DNA from: Desmodesmus armatus
Taxonomy: Eukaryota; Chlorophyta; Chlorophyceae; Sphaeropleales; Scenedesmaceae
Direction: 5' to 3'
DNA: 64,000 nt
NCBI GenBank assembly: GCA_007449985.2
Contig: VIIQ02000075.1
Location: forward strand, 371,310 to 435,309
Shown: positions 1 through 11,500 of the stretch, one piece after another
Layout of the letters: every line of letters begins with the position of its first letter
How positions within the stretch are numbered: position 1 is the stretch's first letter
The notes under the pieces: model-generated
The model's database searches: none
The model's input: only the letters and a program-made list of their open reading frames with translations
What the model was told of the DNA's origin: nothing
Program-made: the position numbers and the translations under genes

Positions 1-1165
1 CTGGAAGGCCCTGCAGCCGCTGCAGCACCCCCAGGCTGTACCTCAGGACGCTCCTGCTGCTGCAGCGTCCTGTGTGCTGGCAAGGCCTCAGCCTCCCTGG
101 CATCTGTCTCAGCCGGCTGTTGCGAAGCTGGCTGGTTACCAGTGCCGCTGAATCGTCCTCGCAGCCACCAGCCAAAGCACATAGCTGCCAGGTGCGTCCA
201 AATGCGCGCCCAGCCGGATGATTTTGATGCTGATGATGTCCCCTGGGTTGCAGGTATGGCGGGCTCCTGGGTCTGCTGTGTGGTGTTGCCGCTGTCTGGT
301 GCTGCTGCTGCTGCTGCTGGGTGCTGTGCTGTTTGGTCCTTGGAAGCCTTGGCGGCTTGCTGCTGCAATGGCTTGTGTGGAGGTTGAGGTGCTGAGGCAG
401 GTCGGCTGGCATGAGCCTTCGTGCTGCCGGCCGCAGCAGCAGCTGCAGGCGCAGGGTTGGCGGTGCAAGACTTGTCAGCATTCACATCGCACTCCTGGGC
501 TGGTGGGAAGGCGGCGTCTGTCAGCTGCCGAGCCTCGTCTTCCAGCTGCTGCTGCTGCTGAGCGCTCGGTGTGTCGGTGTAAGAGGCCTTGGCTGCCCGG
601 GCTGCTTTGGCTGCCTCCCAGGTCCTCTGACTGACCCTGCATGCACACACACACAACCACATCATCATTTTGGTATCCAGTCACCAACGCCTCTGCATTC
701 ACTAGTCTACATTCACTACCTGATACATGTGGCACCTGTAGTGAAAGCACCTGCATTTCAACACCGCATCCATGCCAGTTCCAACAGTCATTTGACAGCA
801 CTGAGCGCTGGCATTGAACAGCCCTATGCTGATGAGATCCAGAACCAGCAACTCCACCACCCACATCCCATGCCCTACCTGCGTGCATTGCTGCTTGCTG
901 CCTCCACAGCAACCTTGCCTGCCTTGATGCTGGCTGCTGCTGTGCCAGCTGCTGTCTTGCCGAGGCTGCTAGTGGCCTTGACCCCTGCCTTGATGGCTTT
1001 GCCACTTGCCTTGCCTGCCTGTCTGCTGTGCTTGGCCGCTGCCCTAACAGACTTTTTCAGCAGTGCTGTGGGTGTGTGTGCTGCACACAAGCTGCCACAG
1101 AGCAGAAGCAACAGCAGCAGGGCGTATGGGCGCGCCATGCCCCTGTTTTGGTTGCTGGTGCCCAC
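1..1165 (-). CDS. secreted or ER-routed Ala/Lys/Gln-rich protein, 3' part off the left edge
   Basis: Two exons can be read on the minus strand. Exon 1 (1165 to 879) encodes an N terminus with a clear signal peptide, a run of seven leucines followed by CGSLCAAHT, then a basic segment rich in Ala, Lys and Ser (repeats such as GKASGKAIKAGVKA). A GTAGGG donor follows, and a CATGCAG acceptor opens exon 2 at 636, which keeps the frame and stays open to base 1 without a stop. Exon 2 is low complexity (Gln, Ala, Pro, Ser) with a hydrophobic stretch IWTHLAAMCFGWWL near 190-150. No known domain is recognised. The composition suggests a cell-wall or extracellular matrix protein, but that is inference. 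The open frame across about 630 bases supports it being coding. Confidence 0.5.
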
Positions 1166-1550
1166 TAAGCTCTAATACCTTTATCTTATGTTTATAATGA
1201 TTGTAGAATAGTGCACACCGCACACTCAATGCAGCTGCCAGATACGTTGCTTGCTACAGGCAGCTGGGGACAGCTGGCAGGCTTGTCTTCTCTCCAGATC
1301 GTCAATTGTGGTGTCCGAGGTGGTGCAAGCGCATTTTATGGCTTGTATTTTCTCATAAATGCGCAATGAGGGCGCCTGGACTCTCATTGTGTGCACAGGC
1401 GGAACGGTGTGTCATGCCACCTGGCATAACGTCATTCTTGGCCAAAGGAACGCAATGACTTCGCAATTTCGTGCACTTGGGCTGCATCTCTGTTTTTATC
1501 ACGCTGGGCACGCAGCCTGACAGCTTTGTTGTTGGTTCAACCTGCAGATC
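1166..1550. promoter_or_regulatory. divergent intergenic region, 385 bp
   Basis: This gap separates the minus-strand secreted protein (start 1165) from the plus-strand secreted protein (start 1551). Both genes fire outward, so it must hold both 5' UTRs and promoters. No TATA box or operator-like repeat stands out. Confidence 0.4.
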
Positions 1551-3738
1551 ATGAAGTTGCAATGCCATTGTTTGTTGCTTGTGGGTTGCCTGGTTTCCAT
1601 CCTCACAGAACCATCGTTGGGCTCCAATGCTGCGCATCAGCAGCCCAGCTCACAAGCAGACCAACAGCAGCATGTAGCAGCACAACAGCACAACAGTGCG
1701 GTTGCAACAGCAGCACCAGGTGTCCTTGCAGACAGCAGCCTGCAGCCCCCCATCTGGCCGGAGCAGTTCAAGGCTGTGATGTTTCAGAACCGCACCAACA
1801 AGCTCGCACTTGTGCAGCTCTACTATGACTGGAAGTTGGGAGCCAACCTCAACCTTATCGCCTCTCAGCTTGGATCAGCAGGACCTCCTGTCTGGGACCT
1901 GGAATGGAACAACGGTATGGTGCACATCAGGGACATGACGCTCGAGGGCTGAGGAACCGTGATAGATAGTAGCTTGACACCACACTGCCTGCCCATAGTG
2001 TCATGTATAGATCTGCATGTTGATGGTGTTGAGTGGGCGCACGACAACAGCAATGTGCTCTGCTGCACCCTGCGTGATGGCGCAGGCACGTCCTTCATCT
2101 TCTCTCGTGACCAGCCTGTGTGCAAGACACTGCACTTCGATGTGGGCATCCTCACACCCGACTGGCTGAAGGACTCCAAGTACTTGGGCCAGACAGCAGC
2201 AGACAACTTTGTCACAAACGTCTGGACCAAGGCCAAGTTCATCAACTACTATGCAGACAAGGTGAGGTGTTGCAGCCGTTACTTACAGGCTCTTTGTGTC
2301 ACTGTCACAAGATAGCTTGATAAGCCTGCGGGAAGGCAACGGTGCTCGCCTCATAAGGCACCAACTTGGTAGTTGTGCATGTCAGCGAACCTTGCAACAA
2401 CACCTGGTCTCGGCAATCGTTGAGCTGCAGCAGCAGACATGAACCATCAAGGAAAATGCTTGCAGTGGAGCGCAAAGGGCGTGCACAATTTGAAGGCCAG
2501 CCAGCAGATGCTGTCAGCAAATAGCCCACTACGCTGGTTGTGCTTACCGATTAGGCATGCCTCTGGCTTTCTAGCATATGGGGACCTGTTTGCCCCCCTC
2601 TGCGGCCCACCAGACGGGCTGGCCTCAGCAGCAAGCAGCCACAGTATCTGGATGCTAGCAGGCAGATTGATGGCCTTTTGGTCATCACAAATAGGAAGTC
2701 GCCCCTCACATTCCCTAAGCAGTGTCCAACCCCACAGAACTTCAGTGGCGAAGGCACTAGGGCACGCACGGTCCCACCTAGGGTCTTGGGGTCCCGGTAC
2801 CAGCTGGCCTAATGCAGGAGGTGCCCCCAACAAGAGATAACAGAGGGGTTTCAACTCGTCACTTTTGCATTGTGCTGCACTAGTGGCACGGGTGGCCTGC
2901 ACTCATACTGTTGCACCACATACAATCGCCTGCCCCCCTTGTCGATTAAGCAAGCAGTGCAGGGCCTACTGAAAGACGTTTGTGCGCACTGTACGCTTGA
3001 AGGTCTTGTGTGTGTTCCTGCTGCGGCCTTTCTGCCAACCCTTGCATGCTGTGCCATGCCAACTCACCATGTGTCCACTTCATGCCTGCATGCATACATG
3101 TAACCCTGCTGCAGGAAACTGCTCGGCCGGTGCGCTGGACGTTCCTGTGGAGTGGTGCAGAGTTCCACACGATGGAGTGGGATGAGGGGGCCACCCTGGA
3201 CAACAAGATGTGGCAGGCACCAGACTACTGCTTCAACCAGCCCAGCCCTGACCCCCCATCGGGTAAGGCGTGCTGAATTGTTCTTAACCTCCTTGGGGGC
3301 AGGGGTAGCCGGCACTTCTTTGCTATGGTTGGCTGTGTTGATCTCGACCTAGTGGTTCTTTGCTGTGCATAGAGGGCCTTGTGCATGGCTACTCGGAATA
3401 TCGTGTCCATTGACTGGACCGCCCAGTATCATCAAGCTTGCAGACCATTTCGTGCCTCACAAGCACGCACACCTCTCATCAGCCTGGCTTTCAGATCCCG
3501 AGTGACCTATGCCTGTGGTCACATCACGTCCCTATACAACTGGTACCATGCAGCGCACGCATCTGGGAGTGATGTGTGTGCTCCATTTGTTGCTTCAGGT
3601 GGTCCCAGCATCCTGGACAACCCCATTGCTACGGGGCGCATCATGCGGCTGACTGCTGCAGACGAAGTGCAGCAGCAGGCAGAGCACCTGACCCTACAGG
3701 GGCAGCAGCAGGCAGCTGACAAGCTGCCCACCAGTTGA
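1551..3738 (+). CDS. secreted At4g14100-like protein (putative)
   Basis: Exon 1 (1551-1914) starts with a signal peptide (MKLQCHCLLLVGCLVSIL), then a Gln/Ala-rich spacer and the segment PPIWPEQFKAVMFQNRT followed by LVQLYYDWKLGANL. Exon 2 (2011-2261) contains TLHFDVGILTPDWL and ends at a GTGAGG donor. Exon 3 (3114-about 3262) contains RPVRWTFLWSGAEFHTMEWD. A last block (about 3599-3738) encodes NPIATGRIMRLTAADE and ends in TGA. The order of an IY/LYYD motif, an aromatic central block and a conserved 'RPVRWTF..GAEFH' block resembles the plant At4g14100 family, loosely annotated as glycosyl transferase-like; no catalytic residues are established. The junction between exon 3 and the last block does not keep frame as written, so a small exon was probably missed. 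Family assignment is from memory and moderate. Confidence 0.5.
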
Positions 3739-5210
3739 GCTCCTACATGACATCGCAGCGGCATTGTTGACAGCGGCAGCGACATTGGTTCGCCAGTCTC
3801 ACACCTATATCAGCCGCTTGAGTAGCTTGTATTGGGCCTGACAAGGCAAATAGCTCTGGCGGCATGCACCGGGGTATCAGCCTATTGCTGCTGCACCTTG
3901 TGCGGTGTGTGCTTTGCAGTGCAGCCTTCTGGCACTGTCGGGCCAGCCTCAATAGTGTACCGCACTATGTATCCCAGCTTTGCTTGCAGATGCGTGATTG
4001 TTCTGCATAGTGGGCAAGCGCCCATGAATTTTGCGCCCCATTTCTTGTGGGACTGTACCATATCAGCATGTGCCATATGCAGGATGCAGTTGGGTTGAGA
4101 TGCTCCACAGTCACAGCAGTTTTGTACTGCAGTTGCTGAAAAGTGTGGGTGCGCTTGCTTCACAGCTATGTGGTCATGTGCAGTATATGCACAGGAAGTA
4201 GTTCGCAGGAACAGGACAAGGGTTGCAGTTCATGCCATGCCGTGTTGACTTCACGTGTGTGATTCTTCGGCATGCACTACGGCCCGGGATGATGTAAATT
4301 TCTGGGTTTGCTGTTGGTGTATAGGGAGGCGGAGGGCGTGCTTGTGTGCCTTGGGTGTGAAGAAGGATGTTACTGCTAGGTGCAGCCCCTTTTAGAAAGA
4401 GCGAATCCACTGCCTCAGCAGGGCTTGCCTACTGCCATCCAGCTGCTTTATGAAACCCTAGCTGTTTGCATATTGCGTCGGTGATCACGTTGCAGGGAAA
4501 GAGCCTGTGTCGTCCCTACTGTCCTATCGCCCCTGTTCTTCAACGTCAGGCATGGAATGTGCACTAGCCAAGACAACACTGATCAACGGGTGGCCGCAAC
4601 GGCTCAAGTTCTGTACATCTGATGTGGTCGCCAGGCTGCTGCCAAGCAACTCACTGCAACACAGCAGCTGGTGCACACGACCAGCAAATGCATCAAGGGG
4701 GTTCGGCAAGTGCCATACACCACCTGGCCGATTGCATTACTCCAGCACACTTGAAACAAGTGGCCTGTCAGCCTTGAACAAAACCCAGAACAGAGCAACA
4801 AGGTTCAGCTCCCCAGGCGGTGAAGCTTCGCGAGATCATGCATTGAGCACCTTTGATGGCATGTTGAGCTGCCACAGTCACAGCCTGACTGCAGTGAGTG
4901 CCTGCGCAGCACATGTACATGTCACATAGACACATGCGTGTATTTGCTGCCAACCAGCGCTAGAAGAAACACTGACAGAGTGCTGCTGGCACAACAGCAT
5001 CCTCAGTGTATTTGGTCACACAGACATTGCAACTGACTGGGACACTCGTCTACTTCTTCTGCTCCACACGATCACACCCCATACCTCCACCCTGTCACTC
5101 TCAGGTCTGACAGCCATGAGGCTAGGCTTGCACCAGCATTCTAGACCTCTGCCGTGCCCTAGCCGTCGCTGCTGCCACCGTGCTTTCAACATACTTCAAA
5201 GCCTCCACTA
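3739..5210. other. convergent intergenic region, no gene seen
   Basis: This stretch lies between the 3' ends of the At4g14100-like gene (plus) and the sulfotransferase (minus). Short open frames such as the one at 4507-4929 have no recognisable motif and no splice context. I see no RNA gene or clear repeat here. Confidence 0.4.
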
Positions 5211-8101
5211 TCAGCGCCCTATACCGTGGTGGTCACCACCACGGGGGTGGCTGCTGCCGCTCTGAGCCACCAGCTGTTTCACTCCACTGGCATATGCACT
5301 GTACACTTGGCCAGCTGTCCTGCTGTATGTGATGGGGTCGGAGGATGGGTGGGCTAAGTTAGCTACCAGGTGGTCATGTAGGGCTGACAGTAGCGCCTGG
5401 GTGGGAAGTGGGAGCAGGCTGGCGTCTGCTCCTGAGGCACCCCCTCCTGGGCACCTGCAATGCACACACGGCGCAGGGGCAAACAACCACACACCGATGC
5501 GCCTGAATTGCGGAATGGCCAGAAGTCAGCGCACACACAATGCGCCCATCAAACAGCTGCAACAAATGATGCAAGCCCCACAAAATATGCAAGAGGGGAC
5601 GGGCCTTGCTGGGCCATCACACCTCAAAATTCTCTGTCAAGGTTCTGTGACGGCTTGCAGTGCCCACGTACCAAACTTTGGTGGTTGTGCACCCCTCTCT
5701 AGAACCTGGCTAAGCAAACAGCTTGCACAAACTCATGCTTGTTGTACCGGGCGCCTGTTGCTGTGGGTGGTGCTGGTTTTAAGTGCACTGTACCTGCTGA
5801 GCCAGTGTGCGGCTTGGGAGGTAGCCAGCTGCAGGGTTCAGCCAAGAGCGCCGCACCGTTGACGACTGTGCTGTTGTTGGCTGCATCATCGGCAGCGGCA
5901 TGCAGGCAATGGCTGCCTGTTCTTGCACCTGATTGGAGGTGTGCCAGGAACTGCTGCTGAAAGAGGTCGGGGTTTGGCACTCGCACACCTTGGACACCTG
6001 CAGTTTGCAGTGACACAGCATTTGACTATTGGAACAGGGCAGTTAAGTCAAAAAGCCGACAGGCAGCCAGTCAGTACTAGTGCTGTGGTTTGGTTTGGTG
6101 TGGTGGGGTGTGCAGAGGTGTGTTCAGGTGCAGGCAGGTGTGAAGAGGACTGAGGTGCCTTGTATGCAGAATTTGGCGGGAAAAGCTTATGTTTTCTTCT
6201 TGAAACACCTTCCTTACCTGCTGCTGTGAGGTGTTGGGCGAGCACCTGGGTGAATGCCTCAACCAGTGGCGGCTGCAGCACACTGCTCGGCAGGATGATG
6301 GTGGGCACTCCAAAGCAGGCCTGTCACGCAACACAGCAGCATATTACGGAGACTGAGCCGGCATGCGGTCACCGGCCGTGCCGGCACCACACCTGGCTGG
6401 TGGTGGATAGACACATCCAGCAGCCACTAGTGCTGCTGTAAGTGGCAGTTGGTTTTCAGTAGCGACTGAAGACCAACTGCCACTTACAGCAGCACTGGTG
6501 GCTGCTGGATGTGTCTATCATTGCTGGAAATGGGCCAGTCATTGCTGCCTCAAACAGACGGTCAGCCATTCAGCTACACCATATGACTATGGCTGTGCCA
6601 ACCTGAGGTGCCACGTCACACTCAAACCACCACGCACCCAGACAGCAGCTGGCACAACTGGTCAGGCCCATCAACATAAACCAGCTATTGTGCACGTCAA
6701 AGGAAAGGGCACTGTTGCTCTTACATGCAAACCATTTGGGCAGTCAAGGCAGGGCGTAAAGCGTTTCAACTTAGGCGCTGAAGTCTGAAGGTGCCAGCGG
6801 AGATGTTGTCATGATGCTGCTGCTGCTCGTTTGCCCACAGCAACCTTCAGGCTGAAGGTACCACCTGAATGCACCAACCTTGAGTGAAGACAGGGTGGCG
6901 TTGGTCCACCGCTCCAGGTGTGTAGCAGCACTGACCTCCAGCTCCCCACTGCCACTCAGCTGCTGCTGTTGCCGCTGTAGCTGCCGCTGCTGCTGCTCCT
7001 CTGCCAGATGCTGCGCCAACTTATGCGGCTGCATATCCACCACTACAACACACACTGGAGACTCCAACTGCTCAAGCCACAGGGGCGCCAGCCACGACAG
7101 CCTGGGGTCTTTGAGCAGCCAGGGTTTATGTTTGCCGAGGTATTTGACAATGCCGCTGAGCCTGTCCTGGTAATAGTCTGTCTCATCTTTTGTGAGGGCG
7201 CTGACGTGGAAGCCTCGGGCTAAGTGGTGGGGCAGGCCTGGGCTGGAGTGCTGCTGCAGCATCCTGGGTGCGGGGAAGGATTGGGTGGGGGTTTGAGGTG
7301 GCAGCAACAGCAGAGGGGTGGAAGTGGCTGAGGGAGACGACGAGGCTAGAGGGGGACCAGGGAGAGAGGGGTGTGAACGTCATGGAGAAAATGTGCTGGG
7401 AGGTGTTGAGAGGTGAACCCTCACCCTAAACCCTGAACCCTAACCCAAAAGCCTAGACTAGTTCTGGCGAGGCGTTCACAGGTGGCGAGGTGGCCAACGG
7501 GAGATATTAAGGACTTGGGCCCAGCACAATGCAGTTGCTGTGTTGCTGGTGTGCTGGTGGTGCTACTTACAGGTCATTGAGTGTTGTCAGCTGGTGCAGC
7601 TCCCACCCACGCAGCTTGTCATCGGCATCTGCACCAAAGTAGAGGTCGTCCAGCAATGTCAGCACAGGTCAACAGAGGCCTTGTGCCGGATTTGACTGCC
7701 GCTTTAGGGGACTATGTCCCCACTGCGCTTTCGTACGCACCAATGCGCAGCTTGGAAGCTTCGCCCGCATAGACACCACTCAGCATCAGCAACCGCGCTG
7801 CGAGGGATGCTTTGGAGGCATAGTAGCTCAGCACAAGCAGCTGACTTGGCCCTGATGCAGCAGTGCGAGGCCATAAACCCTCTTTGGGGCCGTATAGCTG
7901 CTCTAGATCTGGTAGGGACCCGGACTGGGCTGCTGTAGGGTCAGACTTGCGGGCCTGCTGTTGCAGCGCTGCTGCTCTGTACAGGGTCCAAGCAAACACC
8001 AGGACGCAGGCAACTATCAGGAGGTTGGATACATTGACTGAGGAGTGATGGTGGTGCTTTGGTGGGTGGAATCTCGAGCGCACCGCGCGAACTTTCTGCA
8101 T
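5211..8101 (-). CDS. type II membrane sulfotransferase-like protein, 466 aa
   Basis: Six exons keep frame exactly: 8101-7741, 7628-7571, 7263-6879, 6320-6218, 5997-5748 and 5454-5211 (1401 nt, TGA end). Residues 1-20 are basic and followed by one membrane segment (NLLIVACVLVFAWTLYRA), giving a type II topology typical of Golgi sulfotransferases. The segment LLVLSYYASKASLAARLL sits where the 5'-phosphosulfate (PAPS) loop is expected, and KPWLLKDPRLSWLAPLWL matches the conserved KDPR..L..P.W block of the sulfotransferase superfamily. It would move sulfate from PAPS to a glycan or protein acceptor in the Golgi lumen, fitting sulfated algal wall polymers; the acceptor is unknown. The third exon carries a Gln/Arg insert (EEQQQRQLQRQQQQL). 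Intron 3 holds a long hairpin at 6406-6519. The 5'-loop lacks a textbook TxxRxGS, so substrate class is open. Confidence 0.7.
6406..6519. repeat. 114-nt near-perfect inverted repeat in a sulfotransferase intron
   Basis: The left arm begins GATAGACACATCCAGCAGCC and the right arm ends GGCTGCTGGATGTGTCTATC. Forty-eight pairs form with one non-Watson-Crick position (a U:G wobble if the plus strand is transcribed), and the stem continues through TTTCAGT/ACTGAAG to a loop of about 4 nt (AGCG). It lies in intron 3 (6878-6321). The form fits either a long algal miRNA/siRNA precursor or a fold-back element. Confidence 0.75.
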
Positions 8102-8549
8102 TCCATACAGGCAGTGGCACCAGGGGTGACTCTCTGGTTGGCTCCAGCCTAGAGCGACTGTGTGCAACAAATGGCGTTGCTCACACTATGCATACATCAC
8201 ACAGCAGGCCACAAAATGGTGCGGTCGCCCAGTCACTGTACTTGCACAGAGTTTGAAATAGTTGGTTGAGAGGGGCCAACGCCCTGGCGTTAACGCCTGA
8301 TAGGCATGAGAGACATTGATTGATTGCTGCAGGCTGTTTTGAACTGTTTTTCAGTACCCACATTTCCACTGCTGACTTTGGGAAGTTGCGGTATGTGCTG
8401 ACGTCTCATTGGCAAAACCAGCGCAAACAGGGGCCTTGCTATACTCATCAATCAACTTCCTATCTATCCATTCCGGCCCCAACGTGGAAGCAGGCCCACG
8501 CAGCATCGGACCTTGGCAACAGTAGGGATCAACTTGCAGGGTGGCAGTC
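8102..8549. promoter_or_regulatory. bidirectional promoter region, sulfotransferase / NAD synthetase
   Basis: Only 448 bp separate the two divergent start codons (8101 minus, 8550 plus). Both starts are supported by family alignment of the first exons, so the promoters must overlap or adjoin here. No defined box was identified. Confidence 0.4.
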
Positions 8550-11500
8550 ATGAGACGCAGGCTGGCCACCCTGGCCACATGCAGCCTGAACCAATGGGCC
8601 ATGGACTTTGAGGGCAACCTCAAAAGGATCCTAGACAGCATCAAAGCCGCAAAGGAGGCTGGAGCCACGTACAGAGTAAGCTCACGCCAGCAACAGCGCC
8701 AGCAAGGGCCCATGCAGGCAGCAGCTACTTGCATGCCAGTCTTGCAGATAAGTGATGCATGCATACTCGATTCTCAACGCATGCATCCCATCTGCAGCTG
8801 CTTTCACACCTCATACCTGGTGGCCAGCGATGCACTGCAGCAGCGGGGGTTCTGAACCTTGGACAGGGCTGATCTGGGTGCAAACGTGGTGCTCGTAGGT
8901 TGGTCCCGAGCTGGAGGTGTGTGGCTACGGATGTGAAGACCACTTCAATGAGTTGGACACAGTGGAGCACTCCTGGGAGGTGCTGGCAGTGAGTGTGCAG
9001 GCTTGGGCCTTGAGGAGGGGGTGTGAGCAGCAGGGATGTCAGCACCTGGGGATGTGCTTGGATGCACCAGCAGTGACAAACCAACTGGAAATGCCATAAG
9101 GGATGGTGCAGTACCAAGCGTTTAGGCATAGGGATTGAGCAGGTTGGGGCAGCAGCTGAAGCACCAGTGGTCACTGTGCCAGCACGCTGCAGTAGTGTTG
9201 CTGCCTGCGTCTGCTGATGGCATCAGAATGTTACATGCACGGCTGTGAGTGCGAGCAGCACCTGTCGTGCTGCTACTTCTGCTGCTGTTGTGTTGCAGGA
9301 CATCCTTCGGTCAGGGGCCACAGAGGACATGCTATGTGACATCGGCATGCCAGTCATACATAGGGGTGAGTCAGCGCTGCTGCACCGCCTGTGTGTGCGC
9401 ACTCGTCAGCACACGTGCACACCCAGTGCCCAGATGCAGAGATTGAATGCCTGGGCTATAGCTGGTTGTGGTGTGAGATGGACGCTGTCTTTCAGGCATT
9501 TACGCACGTGCGCAGCATGCACAACACAGCCTGCCTGCCTGAGCAGCAACAGCAGCATGGTGCTGCAAGCAAACTGGCAGGAAGGCATGCAGCGCATGCT
9601 GCGCATGTGCAACACAGCCGGCCTCCATGAGCAGCAGCAGCAGCCCAGTGCTGCAATGCTGCAAGCAAACTGGCAGGAGGCATGCAGCAACACAGCTGGG
9701 GCATGCCTAGTAGCAACCGCTTCCAGCAGCGTCGGCAATTAAACCACAGCAAGTGACGTACTAGCTTTTATTCAGCTGACGCACATGACAAGACCTACAC
9801 TGGCCACAGTTAACTCCCAGTGCAGCTGTCTGCTCGTGTGTCCTTTTTATGTGGCTTGATGCTGTGTCTCCTGCCCTGCTTTGGCTGCTCTCTCACAGGT
9901 GTGATGTACAACTGCCGTGTGATCCTGCTCAACAAGAAGGTGCTGCTCATACGGCCCAAGCTGCACCTGGCCAACGACGGCAACTACAGGGAGACACGGT
10001 GAGGGTGCCCTAGGCCCTGGAGTATTTTTGAAACAATGCTGCTCAAAGAACCCAAACTAAACCACACTTCAGGGGGGTGGTAGCGAGGCTGGCATGGCAG
10101 ACATTGCATGCCTGCCTACACATCCTGAGACAGCTGCCACTCCGCCTGTTGCAATGGCAGTATCACCAAGGAACCCGCTCTCGTCCTTGCACGACGACTG
10201 CGGTTGATGCACCCCATTCCCCAATGCATCACGAGCACGTCCACATGTTGCACGCCACCCACCAACCTTGTCCATTTCGACAACATACCCCGCTGTTTGC
10301 CTGTAAACCCTGAAGTCCACTAAACCCAAAATTCAATTGTGTCTGGCTTCAACCCTTCAGGTACTTTGCCACCTGGAAGCACAAGGGTCTGCTGGAGGAG
10401 CACGGCCTGCCTGCTGATGTGGCAGAGGTCACGGGGCAGCAGGTGGTGTCATTCGGTGATGGCGTGCTGCGCCTGAATGATGGACTGCTGGCGTCAGAGA
10501 CCTGCGAGGAGCTCTTCACCCCACAGTGAGCACAGCAGGGCAACGAGGATAGGGTGGGGGGGGGCTGCAGGGACGTCAGCTGAACAATTGTGCAGGAGCT
10601 GGGTTGCGTGTTGTCGTGTGAAGAGCTGTTCACCCCACAGTGAGCACAGCAGGGCAACAAGGATGGAGGGGGCACAGGGTTGTGAGCTCAACAACCTTGA
10701 AGGACCCATAGGGAAGTGGGTTGCGTGTTGTTGTGCGAGGAGCTTTCACCCTGCAGCGAGCACCGCAGGGCGACATAGCTTGATGCATGCGCAGTGGTCG
10801 ACGGGGGCTGCGCAGGCTAGGAATTGCATCAGCAGGGCCCATGAAGCGCCTTGGTCACAGCACTGTTGGTGCCTTGGTGCATGCAATCGGCAAAGCAAGC
10901 ACCAAATGTCCACTGTACGTGTGTGCATGAGCTGATCATGGGGATAAGCATGGCCGGTGCAGCGCACAATTGCTGCTGAGGGCCACCCAACATGCCCCTG
11001 GTGTTCTGCACTCAAGTCGTCATTGGTTAGGACACTATCCGGGGCAAGCATTATATTTATTTGTGGTGAGGTCAAGGTATTTAACATCCTGATTGGGCAC
11101 TGCCATTGCTGCTTGGGGTTGGCCAACATGCGTGTGGTGTTGTGCTGGCTGTGCAGGGCGCCTCACATCAGCCTGGCTCTGGCTGGTGTTGAGATCATCA
11201 GCAACGGCAGCGGCAGCCACCACCAGCTGAGAAAGCTGGACACACGGCTGGACCTCATTCGAGGGGCTACCTCCAAGGTTGGTGCTGCATAATGCCTGCG
11301 CATGGCATATTGCTATTGGACAGGACCGCCCAGCGCTGGAAGTATCCGATTGCAACACCCCCTCCCATATATACGCTGACTCACGACCCTTGTGGCCTGT
11401 GTACGTCTCTACAACTAGTCCCAAAAGCTTCACAGCTGACTTCAGCCGGGTCGACAGGACAGTCCGGGTTTGGGGGGGGGGTGAGGCGCACCAGGTGAAA

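Noticed and set aside
142..1175. Plus-strand open frames over the first kilobase
   Set aside because: They are antisense to the minus-strand signal-peptide gene, consist of Leu/Ala runs from CTG repeats, and have no splice-consistent continuation.
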